Of a stretch of DNA of 64,000 bases, positions 14,945 to 24,462 are shown one piece after another. How positions within the stretch are numbered: the stretch's first letter is position 1; every line of letters begins with the position of its first letter. The notes beneath the pieces were generated by a model that worked only from the letters and a program-made list of their open reading frames with translations, searched no databases and was not told the DNA's origin. This stretch comes from an uncultured Myxococcales bacterium. Lineage in GTDB: Bacteria > Myxococcota_A > UBA9042. The position numbers and the translations under genes were made by a program. The DNA lies in assembly GCA_903842345.1 (NCBI GenBank), contig CAIMLR010000023.1, positions 1-64,000 of the forward strand, in the 5' to 3' direction.

Positions 14945-15995
14945 ATTTCCCCACCACAAGCACAAAGAAGCTCCCCGGCGTCACGCTCGGCCGCGGTGCC
15001 TGACCGCTGGGCGGCGTTGGCGGCGTCTCAAACTGCGCGGCGGGCAGGAACACATGCCCGGTCGTGGGATCCGCCGCGAGCGTCCTCGAACCCTTCGCGG
15101 TCGCCACGTCCTCAACCCGCCTGAAAACGCCGTGCTCCGCCTTGAGCACCGTCAGCAGTCCCTCGCGCGCGGAGATGTAGCCAAACCCGCGCGTCGCGTC
15201 GTAGGCCGCCGCGTCCACGCCATCGCCGGTCTTGAAATCCTGCAGCACTTTGCCGGTCTGTGCGTCGACGACCACCGCCGTGCGGTTGCTGCAACCGACG
15301 AGCAGCTTCTTCGCCGCGGGAACCAGCGCCAGGCCCGTTGGCTCCTCGCACGGCGCCAACCGATGCCGCGCGGCGATCTCCGCCGGCTTGTCCTTGGCGA
15401 CGCGCAGGACCACCAGTTCGCTCGTGTCCTCGATGTTGACGTAGATGTGTCCGGCTCCGTCGCTCACCGCAAATTCCGGCTTGCCGCCCAACGCCAGCGT
15501 CTGTCCGACCGTCAGCGTCGCCGGGTCGACGACCGTCGCACTCTTGTCCTTGCCGTTGAACGCGAAGAGCTTCTGCGTGAAGGGATCGAGCAGCAGCGCG
15601 TCCGGATTCTCACCGACCTTGACGCGTCCCGTGACTTTGAGCGACGCCAGATCGAACGCGACCACTTCACCGGTTCGGCCAGAAGTCGCGAATCCGCGCT
15701 TGAGCTCAGGCGCCGTCACGACGCCGTGGGCGCCTTCCAGGCTGGGCACTTCGCCAATCAGCGCGCCGGAGTCTGCGTCGATGACCATGACGCGGTTCGA
15801 GCGGGCGATGTACAACCGGCGGGCCGCGGCGTCGACCGTCAAGTAGTCCCAGCCGCCATCGCCGCCGAGCTTGTAGCGGGCGATTTCGTGTCGGCCAGTG
15901 GGCGGCGCGGCAAACGCGGAAGGGGTCGCGACAAGCCCGGCGCAGCACGCCCATGCACGCGCGCGTTTCAGGCTGCGGTTGATGAACTGACCCAT
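14943..15995 (-). CDS. Exported YncE-like beta-propeller protein
   Basis: The 350-residue protein has a cleavable signal peptide (basic MGQFINRSLKRAR, hydrophobic core, predicted cut after SAFA). It then has repeated blades of the YVTN/YncE seven-bladed propeller type, for example RRLYIARSNRVMVIDADSG, QKLFAFNGKDKSATVVDPATL and KKLLVGCSNRTAVVVDAQTGKV. Such periplasmic propellers usually bind partners or DNA and are not enzymes. ATG 15995 has GGAG upstream. It is transcribed alone and divergent from the efflux operon; no specific function can be assigned. Confidence 0.8.
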   Translation of the reverse strand: MGQFINRSLKRARAWACCAGLVATPSAFAAPPTGRHEIARYKLGGDGGWDYLTVDAAARRLYIARSNRVMVIDADSGALIGEVPSLEGAHGVVTAPELKRGFATSGRTGEVVAFDLASLKVTGRVKVGENPDALLLDPFTQKLFAFNGKDKSATVVDPATLTVGQTLALGGKPEFAVSDGAGHIYVNIEDTSELVVLRVAKDKPAEIAARHRLAPCEEPTGLALVPAAKKLLVGCSNRTAVVVDAQTGKVLQDFKTGDGVDAAAYDATRGFGYISAREGLLTVLKAEHGVFRRVEDVATAKGSRTLAADPTTGHVFLPAAQFETPPTPPSGQAPRPSVTPGSFFVLVVGK

Positions 15996-16108
15996 GGCGT
16001 TCGCTCCTGCGATTGTGTTGAAGTGCGCGCACGGCCCCGTCCACCGCCTGCCCGTGGCAGTATGCGTGATCGCGGGCGGTCGGCAACTCCGCACCGTCAT
16101 TGCGCACC

Positions 16109-17551
16109 ATGGCGCGGCTGGATAGAGTCAGCGCGTTGCGCAGGGCATCCCGCGGCAGCGTATTGAGGGGAGCGAAACTGCACAGCCGCCCAGCCAGCAT
16201 CGCCCGACTCTGCTGTGTTCTTGGCGCATTGGCGTCGGCGTGCTCGCCGTATGTCGCCAAGCCGCTTGATGACGCCGCCATTGCTGAACGCCTGCGCGGT
16301 GAGCCGATGGCGCGGCTGACGGAACGCGCCCAGCAACTGCACCTCCCCGGCGCGCCGACCTCGGTGCAGATCGACGAACACGGCGCGATGAATGCGCTGG
16401 GCGCAGCTGCGCTGGCCGTCGTCGCGCAGCCGAATTTGCGGGCGGCGCGGACGCGTGCGGGCATCGCCCAGGCGCAGCTGACGGCTGCGGGGATCCTGCC
16501 CAATCCAACGCTTTCGGCGGGCATGGACGTGCCGATCCTCGGTGCGGCGGGGGCGTCGCTGGGGTTGGGTCTGGGGCTATCGTGGGAGATCACCGCGCTG
16601 CTGACGCGGCCGGCGAATCGTCAGGCCGCGCGGGCGCAGGTGGAAGCGGTCGATCTGGAAATTGCCTGGGAGGAGTGGCAAACCGCGATGGCCGCGCAGT
16701 TGAGCGCGACGCGGCTGGCATGGTTGCAGGTGCGCGTGGTGGCGGCCGAAACCGATGCGCAATTGGCGCGCGACTTTGCCGAGCGGTTGGCGCGCGCCGT
16801 GGCGCAACACGCGGCGACGTCCCTGGACGCGGATGCCGCGGCGGTGGCGGCGGAGAACGCGACGCAGCGGGCGGTGGCGCTCCACGGGCAGGTGGCGGCC
16901 GAGCGGCTGGTGCTCAAGCGGGCGATTGGCCTGCCGAGCGGCGCAGAAATTGCCGTGACGGAGCTGACTCCGATGACGCCGGGTCCGGTCGCTGATCCCG
17001 CGGCGCTGCGCGATCAGATGTCCGCGCGTCGGCTGGATTTGCTCGGGCTCCAGCGCGCGTACGCGAGCCAGGACGCGCGGCTGCATGCGGCGGTGCTGAG
17101 CCAGTTTCCACGCCTGGCTTTGGGTCTGAACGCGGCGCGCGATACGGCGGGCGTTGGCATTGCGGGGCTGGGTGTGGCGATCGACGTGCCGATTTTTGAC
17201 CGTGGCCAGGGGCGGATCGCCCTGGAGACGGCGACGCGCGACCAGCTTTTTGAGGTCTACCTCGCGCGCCGCGCCGAAGCACAAGCCGATCTGGCCAAGG
17301 TGTCGCAGGAGCTGGCAGCAACCGAGCAGCAGCTCGCGCAGGCCGCCAAGGTGCTGGAGCGCTTGCAAAAGTTGGCGGCCGCGTTGACGCTGGCGCTCGA
17401 GCATCGTCAGGCCGATGCAGTGACGGTATTTGCGGTGCGTCAACAGCTCATGGATGCGAGGCAAAATCACATGGCGCTCGCGCAGTTGCACGCGGAGTTG
17501 CGCGTGGCGCTGCAGGCTGTGGTCGGGCAATGCCTGCCGGAGGATCGCTAG
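16109..17551 (+). CDS. TolC-like outer-membrane efflux lipoprotein
   Basis: The ~480-residue protein is an outer membrane factor of tripartite efflux pumps. It has two long coiled-coil repeats rich in Ala/Leu/Gln (about 130-290 and 310-475) with a GLGVAIDVPIFDRGQGR strand-helix transition typical of the OEP family. A lipoprotein signal ends LGALASAC. The start is uncertain: ATG 16109 gives a long n-region, while the TTG around 16166 gives an ideal 27-residue lipoprotein signal. It is the first gene of a four-gene operon; the next ATG follows its stop without a gap. Confidence 0.85.
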   Translation: MARLDRVSALRRASRGSVLRGAKLHSRPASIARLCCVLGALASACSPYVAKPLDDAAIAERLRGEPMARLTERAQQLHLPGAPTSVQIDEHGAMNALGAAALAVVAQPNLRAARTRAGIAQAQLTAAGILPNPTLSAGMDVPILGAAGASLGLGLGLSWEITALLTRPANRQAARAQVEAVDLEIAWEEWQTAMAAQLSATRLAWLQVRVVAAETDAQLARDFAERLARAVAQHAATSLDADAAAVAAENATQRAVALHGQVAAERLVLKRAIGLPSGAEIAVTELTPMTPGPVADPAALRDQMSARRLDLLGLQRAYASQDARLHAAVLSQFPRLALGLNAARDTAGVGIAGLGVAIDVPIFDRGQGRIALETATRDQLFEVYLARRAEAQADLAKVSQELAATEQQLAQAAKVLERLQKLAAALTLALEHRQADAVTVFAVRQQLMDARQNHMALAQLHAELRVALQAVVGQCLPEDR

Positions 17552-18649
17552 ATGCGCAACTGGACGCTGGCGATTGTGCTCCTGGTCGCGATCGCGGCCG
17601 GCGGTGCGTGGCTGCTGCTGCGGTCGCAAGCTGCGGCGCCGTCCTCGCCGTCTGAAACGACGGAGGTGCCGCCCGCAGCGTTTCACGTGACTTCGGCGCA
17701 GGCCGTGTCTGCGACCTTCGCGCCGCACATTGAAGCGTTCGGCACGGTGGAGGCCAATCCGCGCGCGCTGGCCGCGGTGGCGTGGCCGGCGGAGCTGGTG
17801 GTCAAGCGCGTGCTGGTTGTGCCCGGCCAGACGGTGGCCGCAGACGAGCCGCTGCTGGAGGTCGCGCTGTCGCCGGACGCGCAGCTGCAGGTCGGACTGG
17901 CCAAGCAGGACGTCCACGCGGCGGAGAAGGCGCTGGCAGCGGTGCAATCGCGCTTTGCCCTGAACCTCGCGACGCAGCAGGAGAAGCTGATGGCGGATGC
18001 GGCATTGGCGACGGCGGAGGCCAAGTTGGCGCGGGCAATGCAGGCGACGGTGCCGCCCAACGGACTTGTGCGTGCGACGGCGGGCGGCGTGGTGCGGCTG
18101 ATTGCGGCGGTGGCCGGCGGGATCGCCCCGGCTGGCGCGCCGCTCGTGACGCTCAGCCGCGGTGACGGGCTGGCCAGCGACGTGCTCCGGGCGGACGTCG
18201 GCATCGAGCCGCGCGAGGCCAGTGCATTGCGCGGTGGTGAATCCGTGGAACTTCGCGCCATGGACGGCGATACGAGCGCCTGGAGCGGCGCGGTCGACCT
18301 CATCCAGCCGACGCTCGACCCGATTTCCCGCTTGCGGCGCGCCAGCGTCCGCTTCACCGCCAGCAGCGCGCCCGCCATCGGCACGCCGGTCCGCGCGGTT
18401 ATCGCGCTGCCCGGGGAAGCCGCCCGCATCGTCATCCCGCGCACCGCGATTTTACCCACCGCCAGCGGCGACATTGCGTACGTCGTGGCCGGCGGCCTCG
18501 CGCGGCGGCGCTCGATCGTCACCTGTGGCCGCGAGGACGCGCGCGTCTGCGTCCGCACCGGCGTCCAAGTCGGCGAGTTCGTCGCCACCTCCGGCGTCGC
18601 CGACTTGACCGATGGCGCGCGCGTCCTCGTCCTGGACGCCAAACCGTGA
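17552..18649 (+). CDS. RND efflux periplasmic adaptor (membrane fusion protein)
   Basis: The 365-residue protein has an N-terminal membrane anchor (residues ~5-23), a low-complexity linker, then the HlyD-like lipoyl half (VLVVPGQTVAADEPLLEV), an alpha-hairpin with Ala-rich coiled coil (~115-165), a second lipoyl half (VRATAGGVVRLIAAVAGGIAPAGAPLV) and the beta-barrel and membrane-proximal domains. It bridges the RND pump and the outer-membrane factor. Its stop overlaps the pump GTG start by four bases (GTGA), showing translational coupling. Confidence 0.9.
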   Translation: MRNWTLAIVLLVAIAAGGAWLLLRSQAAAPSSPSETTEVPPAAFHVTSAQAVSATFAPHIEAFGTVEANPRALAAVAWPAELVVKRVLVVPGQTVAADEPLLEVALSPDAQLQVGLAKQDVHAAEKALAAVQSRFALNLATQQEKLMADAALATAEAKLARAMQATVPPNGLVRATAGGVVRLIAAVAGGIAPAGAPLVTLSRGDGLASDVLRADVGIEPREASALRGGESVELRAMDGDTSAWSGAVDLIQPTLDPISRLRRASVRFTASSAPAIGTPVRAVIALPGEAARIVIPRTAILPTASGDIAYVVAGGLARRRSIVTCGREDARVCVRTGVQVGEFVATSGVADLTDGARVLVLDAKP

Positions 18650-21600
18650 GCCCGCAAGGCTGGCTGGCCGGGCACCGTCGCCTCGTGGTCATCGGGGCGC
18701 TGATGGCCGCCGTGGCTGGCCTCGTCGCGGCGTTGCATTTGCCGGTCTCGCTGTTTCCCCACGTCGATTTCCCGCGCATTGCGATCAGCGCAGATTCCGG
18801 CGACCGCGACGTCGATCTGACCGTGACGCAGGTGACCGTCCCGTTGGAAGAGGCGGTGCGCGCCGTGCCAGGCGTGCGCTCCGTGCGGTCGCGCAGCAGC
18901 CGTGGCAGCAGTGAGTTGTCCATCGATTTTGCCTGGGGCCAGGACATGGTCACCGCACTCCTGCAGGTGCAAGCCGCGCTGGCGGAGGCGACCCCGCGGC
19001 TGCCCAAGGGCACGCAGCTGCTGTCCCGGCGCTTGGACCCGAACGTGTTTCCCGTGCTCGGCTATTCGCTGACGTCCGACAAGCGGACGCTCGGCGAGCT
19101 GGGCGACATCGCGACGTTTCAGGTCCGCCCGCAGTTGCTGCGCGTGGGCGGCGTGGCCAAGGTCGGCACGCAAGGCGCGCCAGCGGAAGAACTCCGTGTA
19201 ACGGTGGATCCGGACCGGCTGGCGGCGCTGGGTCTGACGACGGGTGACGTTGGCAACACGATCGCGCAGGCCAATGCCCTGCAGAGCCTCGGCCGGTTGG
19301 AGGACCACGGAAAGTTGTACATCGTGCTGGCGACGAACACGACGCGCACGCTGGCGGCCATCAGCGATCTGGTGGTGCGCGCCGGGCCAAACGGCGTGAC
19401 GCGGCTGCGGGATGTGGCGCACGTGGGCCGGGCTTCGGCGCCGCAGAAGATCCGCGTGACGGCGGATGGCCACGACGCTGTGCTGCTGCAGGTCTACCAG
19501 CAGCCTTTCAGCAACGTGGTGCAGATTTCCGCGGATGCTGCCGAGCAAATCGCCCAGCTGCGCAAGATCCTGCCGCCGGACGTCAAGGTGGCGACGTGGT
19601 ACGACCAGAGCCAGTTGGTGGCGCATTCGGCGGCGAGCTTGCGCGACGCGGTGCTGATCGGCACGGCGCTGGCGGCGCTGGTGCTGCTGGTCTTTCTCCG
19701 CAACCTGACCGTCACGCTGCTGGCCGCTCTTGTCGTGCCCGCGGTGCTGGCCGCGACGTGTCTGCTGTTGCAGGTGCTGGGCCAGTCGTTCAACATCATG
19801 ACGCTGGGCGGCATGGCTGCCGCCGTGGGGCTCATCATCGACGACGTCATCGTGATGGTGGAACACATCGAGCGGCGCCTGCGCGACGATCCGGACCTCC
19901 GAACCACGCAGCGTTTTCCGGCGCTGCACGTGGCCCGCGAGTTCACGCGGCCGCTGCTGGGCGCGTCGCTGGCGACCGTTGTCATCCACGTGCCGCCGGC
20001 GTTCATGACGGGCGTGACGGGCGAATTTTTCAAGGCGCTGTCCCTGACGATGGCGGTGAGCCTGATCGCGTCCTTCTTCGTCGCCTGGCTCGTCGTGCCG
20101 GTGCTGGCGAACGCGATGGGACTTGGCCTTGTGCGCGAGCCTGAACCGCGGCAGCCCGACGCGCTCACCCGCGCGTACGTGTGGCTCTTGGCGCGGGCGC
20201 TGCGCTGGCGGTGGTCGGCGCTGCTGACGGTCGCGCTGCTCGTGGCGACGGGTGCGCTGCTGTATCCCAAGCTGGCCACCGGCTTCATGCCGCCGATGGA
20301 CGAGGGGGGCTTTGTGCTGGACTACCGCAGTCCACCGGGCACGGGGCTGGCGCAGACGGACGCGCACCTGCGGGCGCTGGAGGAGATCCTGCGCAAGACC
20401 CCGGAAGTGGCGAGCTATTCGCGGCGAACGGGCCTGCAGTTGGGCGGCGGGCTGACGGAGGCCAACGAAGGCGATTTCTTCATCCGCCTGAAGTCCCTGC
20501 CGCGGCGCGACGTCGAGAACGTGATGGCGGAACTGCGCGTCAAGATCGAGCGCGAACTGCCGACGCTGAAGATTGAGATGCTGCAGTTGATGGAAGATCT
20601 GATCGGCGATCTGACGGGCGTGCCGCAGCCGATTGAGGTCAAGCTCGCGAGTGAGGACCCCGAGGCGCTGCGGGACGTGGCCCCGCGGGTGGCGGCGGCG
20701 CTGCGGCAGATTCCGGGGATTGTCGAGGTCAACGACGGCCTGTTGATCTCCGGCGATGCGTTGAACGTCCATGTGGACACGGACCTCGCGGCGCTGCACG
20801 GCCTGAATGCGGCGGGCGTGGACGCGGCGTTGAACCAGGCGTTTGCCGGGACCCTGGAAGCGGAAGTGAAGCGCGAGGATCTGCCGAAGATGCTGGGGAT
20901 TCGCCTGTGGACGCCCGGCGAGATGCGCGACCGCGTGGAGGACTTGAGCCAACTGCGCGTCGCGGCGCCGGACGGTCACGTGGTGGCAGTGGCCCGGCTC
21001 GCGCAGGTCACGGCGATCACCGGCCAACCGCAGATTGGCCGCGAGAATCTCCGGCGGATGACCGCGGTGACGGGGCGGACGGAGGGGATCGACCTCGGAC
21101 TGGCGGTGCAACGTGTGAAGGCGGTGCTCGCCGACGCGGCGCTGCGGACGCCGAAATCCGGCGGCATGCCGCTGACGTTTGAGCTGGGCGGGCTGCATGC
21201 CCAGCAGCAGCAGGCGTTCAAAGGGCTGTCGCAGGTGTTCCTCGCGGCGATCGTGCTGCTGTTTCTCCTGCTGCTCTGGTGGTTTGACCGCGTGCGGATC
21301 GCAGTGCTCGTCGTGTTGGCGGCGCTGCTGGCGTTGCCGGGCGTGGTCATCGGGCTGTGGCTGACCGGCACGGAGCTGGATATTTCGTCCCTGATGGGCC
21401 TGACGATGATCGTGGGATCCGTGACGGAGGTCAGCCTCTTTCTGGTGTCGGCGGTGCGGGAACTGCCGGCGGATCAGCCGCTTGAGACGCGTGTTATGAA
21501 CGCCGCGGCGAGCCGGCTGCGGCCGATCGCGATGACGACGATCGCCGCGATCCTGGCGATGCTGCCGTTGGCGCTGGGCGTGGGCGAAGGCGCTGCGATG

Positions 21601-21702
21601 CTGACGCCGCTGGCGATTGCGATTATCGCGGGCCTTGTGGTGCAATTGCCGCTGGTGCTTGTGCTGCTCCCGCAAGGGCTTGTGTTGCTGCGCGCCGAGT
21701 GA
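18646..21702 (+). CDS. RND family efflux transporter
   Basis: The 1018-residue pump has the AcrB/CusA-type layout: one N-terminal membrane helix, a large periplasmic porter and docking loop, helices 2-6 (about 335-500), a second periplasmic loop, and helices 8-12 near the end. The proton-relay helix 4 reads GLIIDDVIVMVEHIER (~395-410) with paired Asp residues, more like drug/NFE-type pumps than the heavy-metal class. It starts with GTG overlapping the adaptor stop. With the neighbouring TolC-like and adaptor proteins it forms a complete proton-driven efflux system; the substrate is not evident. Confidence 0.92.
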   Translation: MSPQGWLAGHRRLVVIGALMAAVAGLVAALHLPVSLFPHVDFPRIAISADSGDRDVDLTVTQVTVPLEEAVRAVPGVRSVRSRSSRGSSELSIDFAWGQDMVTALLQVQAALAEATPRLPKGTQLLSRRLDPNVFPVLGYSLTSDKRTLGELGDIATFQVRPQLLRVGGVAKVGTQGAPAEELRVTVDPDRLAALGLTTGDVGNTIAQANALQSLGRLEDHGKLYIVLATNTTRTLAAISDLVVRAGPNGVTRLRDVAHVGRASAPQKIRVTADGHDAVLLQVYQQPFSNVVQISADAAEQIAQLRKILPPDVKVATWYDQSQLVAHSAASLRDAVLIGTALAALVLLVFLRNLTVTLLAALVVPAVLAATCLLLQVLGQSFNIMTLGGMAAAVGLIIDDVIVMVEHIERRLRDDPDLRTTQRFPALHVAREFTRPLLGASLATVVIHVPPAFMTGVTGEFFKALSLTMAVSLIASFFVAWLVVPVLANAMGLGLVREPEPRQPDALTRAYVWLLARALRWRWSALLTVALLVATGALLYPKLATGFMPPMDEGGFVLDYRSPPGTGLAQTDAHLRALEEILRKTPEVASYSRRTGLQLGGGLTEANEGDFFIRLKSLPRRDVENVMAELRVKIERELPTLKIEMLQLMEDLIGDLTGVPQPIEVKLASEDPEALRDVAPRVAAALRQIPGIVEVNDGLLISGDALNVHVDTDLAALHGLNAAGVDAALNQAFAGTLEAEVKREDLPKMLGIRLWTPGEMRDRVEDLSQLRVAAPDGHVVAVARLAQVTAITGQPQIGRENLRRMTAVTGRTEGIDLGLAVQRVKAVLADAALRTPKSGGMPLTFELGGLHAQQQQAFKGLSQVFLAAIVLLFLLLLWWFDRVRIAVLVVLAALLALPGVVIGLWLTGTELDISSLMGLTMIVGSVTEVSLFLVSAVRELPADQPLETRVMNAAASRLRPIAMTTIAAILAMLPLALGVGEGAAMLTPLAIAIIAGLVVQLPLVLVLLPQGLVLLRAE

Positions 21703-21739
21703 CCGCTGGACCGCGACGACCGCAACGTGAAGGCTCCCG

Positions 21740-22426
21740 ATGTACGACTTGATCCTCTCCAGCGGCTTTCTCGCCTTTGCCCGCCACGTTGGCGTGCTGC
21801 GCGCCGTCGAAGAGCGCGGACTCGCGCTGGATGGCATCACCGGCACGTCGTCCGGCGCACTCGTTGGCGCGCTCTGGTCGGCGGGGCTCTCCTCTCACGA
21901 TCTGGAGAAGCTGCTGACCGGCCTGCCCCCCTGGCGCCTCCTGCGCCTCAACCCGCAGCCGTGGCGCGGTCTGCTGCACACGGCGGCGTTCGCCGATTTC
22001 CTCCGGCCGCACTTGCCCGCGACTTTCGCCGACCTGCCGCGTCCGCTGGCGGTGGGCGTGGTGGATGCCCGTGGCCAACATCGGCTGCTGACGACGGGGC
22101 CGCTCGTGGCGGCGGTCGTGGCCTCCTGCGCGATGCCGCACGTGTTCGCGGCCGTGCCGGTTGCCGGCGTGCACCTTGCCGACGGTGGCGCGGCGGACCG
22201 ACTGGCGCTTGGTCCATGGCGCCAAGCGCGGCCAGGCCGGCGGGCAATCGCCCATCAGGTGCAACGCTCCGCCGGCGTCGACCTGCCGCTCGACCTCACC
22301 GACGTGACGTTGATCCAGACGCCGCGATCCGGCGCGTCCTTCCTGTCCTTGGGCGATTTTGCCGGTCAAGTTGCCGAGGCGCACGGGATCGCCGCGCGCG
22401 CGTTGGCGGCCCTCACGGTGCCATGA
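21740..22426 (+). CDS. Patatin-like phospholipase domain protein with altered oxyanion loop
   Basis: The 228-residue protein has the patatin nucleophile elbow G-T-S-S-G (GITGTSSGALVGALWSAG, ~34-51) and a second catalytic motif DGG in VHLADGGAADRLAL. The glycine-rich oxyanion motif normally seen at the N-terminus (GGGxRG) is replaced by SSGFLAFARHVGVLRAVEE, so activity may differ or be reduced. It follows the RND gene by 37 bases and appears to be in the operon; a link between efflux and lipid turnover is only inferred from this. Its 3' end overlaps the convergent glycosylase gene by 14 bases. Confidence 0.8.
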   Translation: MYDLILSSGFLAFARHVGVLRAVEERGLALDGITGTSSGALVGALWSAGLSSHDLEKLLTGLPPWRLLRLNPQPWRGLLHTAAFADFLRPHLPATFADLPRPLAVGVVDARGQHRLLTTGPLVAAVVASCAMPHVFAAVPVAGVHLADGGAADRLALGPWRQARPGRRAIAHQVQRSAGVDLPLDLTDVTLIQTPRSGASFLSLGDFAGQVAEAHGIAARALAALTVP

Positions 22427-23135
22427 CGCCGGAATCGCGCAGCGCAGCGTCCATCAACTTTGCCCAGCCAGCGTTGGCCTGCGGGCTCGCCGGACTCGGA
22501 TGGGGCACCCGCGCGATGCGCACGCCCGGCACGCCCGCCAGCGCGATCTTCAGCCGCTGTTCAGCAAATTGGCCCACGCCGATGGCGAACTCGGGTTGCA
22601 TCAGCGCCACGGTCCGCCGGAGCGCGCGGTCGCACACGGCAAACAGCGCCGCGCGTTCAGCGGCGGGCAGCTTGTCCGGCGTCAAATTGGCGCCGCTCGC
22701 GACCATGAAGCAGAGGGGACAGTAGTTGGTCACGAAGAATTCGGCGAAAAACCGCTCCGGCGTGCCGAACGTGTCGCGCGCCCAGCTCCAGAAGCGCTGG
22801 CCGCTCACTTCGCTGCGCGGACAGGCAAAACCCTGTACGGGTCGCTTGGGATGAACGACGTCGGGCTGGCCAATCGGCGTTTCAATCCTGAGCCAATCGC
22901 GCACCATCGCGACCTCGCCAAAGGGAACGCCGACTTGCGCCATGCCAAAAGGTCCAGGATTCATACCCAAGAACAACACCCGCCGACGCCCTTGGCCGTA
23001 GCGCTGGCAGTACTGGTCCCACGCCGGCCGCGCGTACGTCAGCGGGTTGTACACGTGCGTCACCGGCGAGGCGAAGCGCAACGCGTTCAGATCGCGGGTC
23101 AAATCGTCCGTGATGCCTTGTAGTTCGTCCGCCAC
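22413..23135 (-). CDS. SMUG1-type uracil-DNA glycosylase
   Basis: The 240-residue enzyme belongs to the SMUG1 group of the uracil-DNA glycosylase superfamily and excises uracil (and oxidised pyrimidines in studied members) to start base-excision repair. The catalytic-pocket motif GMNPGPFGMAQVGVPFG begins at residue 57, with N59 as the catalytic Asn, and the second motif HPSPASP lies near residue 212. Length and motif order fit bacterial SMUG1. It is transcribed alone, convergent with the patatin-like gene. Confidence 0.9.
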   Translation of the reverse strand: MADELQGITDDLTRDLNALRFASPVTHVYNPLTYARPAWDQYCQRYGQGRRRVLFLGMNPGPFGMAQVGVPFGEVAMVRDWLRIETPIGQPDVVHPKRPVQGFACPRSEVSGQRFWSWARDTFGTPERFFAEFFVTNYCPLCFMVASGANLTPDKLPAAERAALFAVCDRALRRTVALMQPEFAIGVGQFAEQRLKIALAGVPGVRIARVPHPSPASPQANAGWAKLMDAALRDSGVMAP

Positions 23136-23186
23136 CCGCTATCCTCCCTGCTCATCGCGGCGCTGAGTGTGCCAGAGGAGTTCGTC

Positions 23187-24035
23187 GTGGCGCAAAAGGT
23201 TGTGTTGATTACGGGGTGTTCGTCCGGTTTTGGTCTGCTTGCCGCAGTGGAAGCTGCGCGGCGCGGTCACAAGGTCGTCGCGACGATGCGCAACGTCGCC
23301 AAGCGCGCCGCGCTGGATGCCGCGGCGCAAAAGGCCAATGTGGTGGTCGATGTGCAGGCTTGTGACGTCGACAACGAGGCGTCCATGCACGCGTGCGTCG
23401 CCGATGTGCAGGCGCGCTACGGCCACATCGACGTCCTCGTGAACAACGCCGGCTTTGGCATGGGCGGCGCGGTGTACGACCTGACGATGGCGGAGCTGCG
23501 TGCGCAGATGGAGACCAACTTCTTTGGCGCCGTCGCGCTGACCAAGGAAGTCCTGCCGGCGATGCTCCAGCGTCGCTCCGGATTGATAATCAACGTGACG
23601 TCGGTCGCCGCGCTGCATTCCGCCCCGGGCACTGGCGCCTACAACGCATCCAAGCGCGCGCTGGAAGGCCTGAGCGAAGCGCTGCGTTTTGAGACCGAGC
23701 CGTTTGGCGTCTACGTCACGACGGTGCTTCCCGGCGTGTTCAAGACGGAGGTCTTTGAGAAGCGGCTTTCCGCGCAGGCGGCGCTGGCGGAGTCGAGTCC
23801 GTACTTCAAGATGTCCCAGCAGATCAGCGCGTTTGTCGACGACCGCGCGGTCAATCACGGCGAGGATCCGCGCAAAGTGGCTGACGTTATCTGCAACGCA
23901 ATCGACGCCCACAAGCCGCCTTTGCAGGTGCTTGTGGGCGTCGACGCACGCATCCAGACGTGGGGGCGCAAGGTGTTGCCCGAACGCCTGTGGTTTGCCA
24001 TCGTGGCGCGCGTGATGGGGGTCACGCGGTCTTGA
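23187..24035 (+). CDS. Short-chain dehydrogenase/reductase
   Basis: The 282-residue enzyme is a classical SDR. It has the NAD(P)-binding motif TGCSSGFG (9-16), the NNAG motif, an active-site Ser in NVTSVAALHS and the YxxxK pair Y152/K156. GTG 23187 is preferred because GAGGAG lies 7 bases upstream; an in-frame GTG at 23169 lies before that site. The substrate cannot be told from sequence; PGVFKTEVFEKR resembles SDRs acting on lipid or steroid-like substrates. It overlaps the convergent hsp20 gene by 14 bases. Confidence 0.85.
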   Translation: MAQKVVLITGCSSGFGLLAAVEAARRGHKVVATMRNVAKRAALDAAAQKANVVVDVQACDVDNEASMHACVADVQARYGHIDVLVNNAGFGMGGAVYDLTMAELRAQMETNFFGAVALTKEVLPAMLQRRSGLIINVTSVAALHSAPGTGAYNASKRALEGLSEALRFETEPFGVYVTTVLPGVFKTEVFEKRLSAQAALAESSPYFKMSQQISAFVDDRAVNHGEDPRKVADVICNAIDAHKPPLQVLVGVDARIQTWGRKVLPERLWFAIVARVMGVTRS

Positions 24036-24426
24036 CGGCAATCACGCGCGGCTTGTAGCTCGCCGCCTTCGGGAGGTGCACTTCCAGCAAGCCATTGACA
24101 AGCTTGGCGGAAATCTTCGTGGCATCAATGCCCTGCGGCAGCACGAAACTGCGGCTGTATTCCATCACCACCAACTGACCCAGGACCGGCTTGCCGGTGA
24201 TGTCCGGCTGGCGCGTGCCGCGCAGCGTCAAGGTGTCGTTGGCGAACTTGATCTCCAGCGAGTCGGCGCTCACCCCGGGCAGTTCGGCGATCAACAGCAG
24301 CTGATCGGCGTCCTCCAGGATGTCCACCCGCGGGACTGAGCGCACGATGCGCGCGGGCACCAGCGGGTTCTCGGTCTTGGCGATGACTTCCTGCTTCTTC
24401 TGCTTGGCCATGACTTGCGTGTTCAT
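24022..24426 (-). CDS. Hsp20/alpha-crystallin small heat-shock protein (second of pair)
   Basis: The 134-residue protein contains an alpha-crystallin domain (about 30-130) with VDILEDADQLLLIAELPGV, the family's A/GxL motif in NGLLEVHLPKA and a short basic N-terminus. Small heat-shock proteins hold unfolding proteins in a refoldable state. It lies 36 bases downstream of another hsp20 gene and is presumably co-transcribed; the two differ in sequence and could form mixed oligomers. Confidence 0.9.
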   Translation of the reverse strand: MNTQVMAKQKKQEVIAKTENPLVPARIVRSVPRVDILEDADQLLLIAELPGVSADSLEIKFANDTLTLRGTRQPDITGKPVLGQLVVMEYSRSFVLPQGIDATKISAKLVNGLLEVHLPKAASYKPRVIAVKTA

Positions 24427-24462
24427 TCGATGCTCCTGTGAAGCGTGAGTTTGAGTGGACGT

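Noticed and set aside
17683-21846. A 1387-codon frame antisense to the RND operon
   Set aside because: The sense strand encodes an unmistakable RND pump and adaptor; the antisense product is Arg/His/Gln-rich and unlike any protein family.
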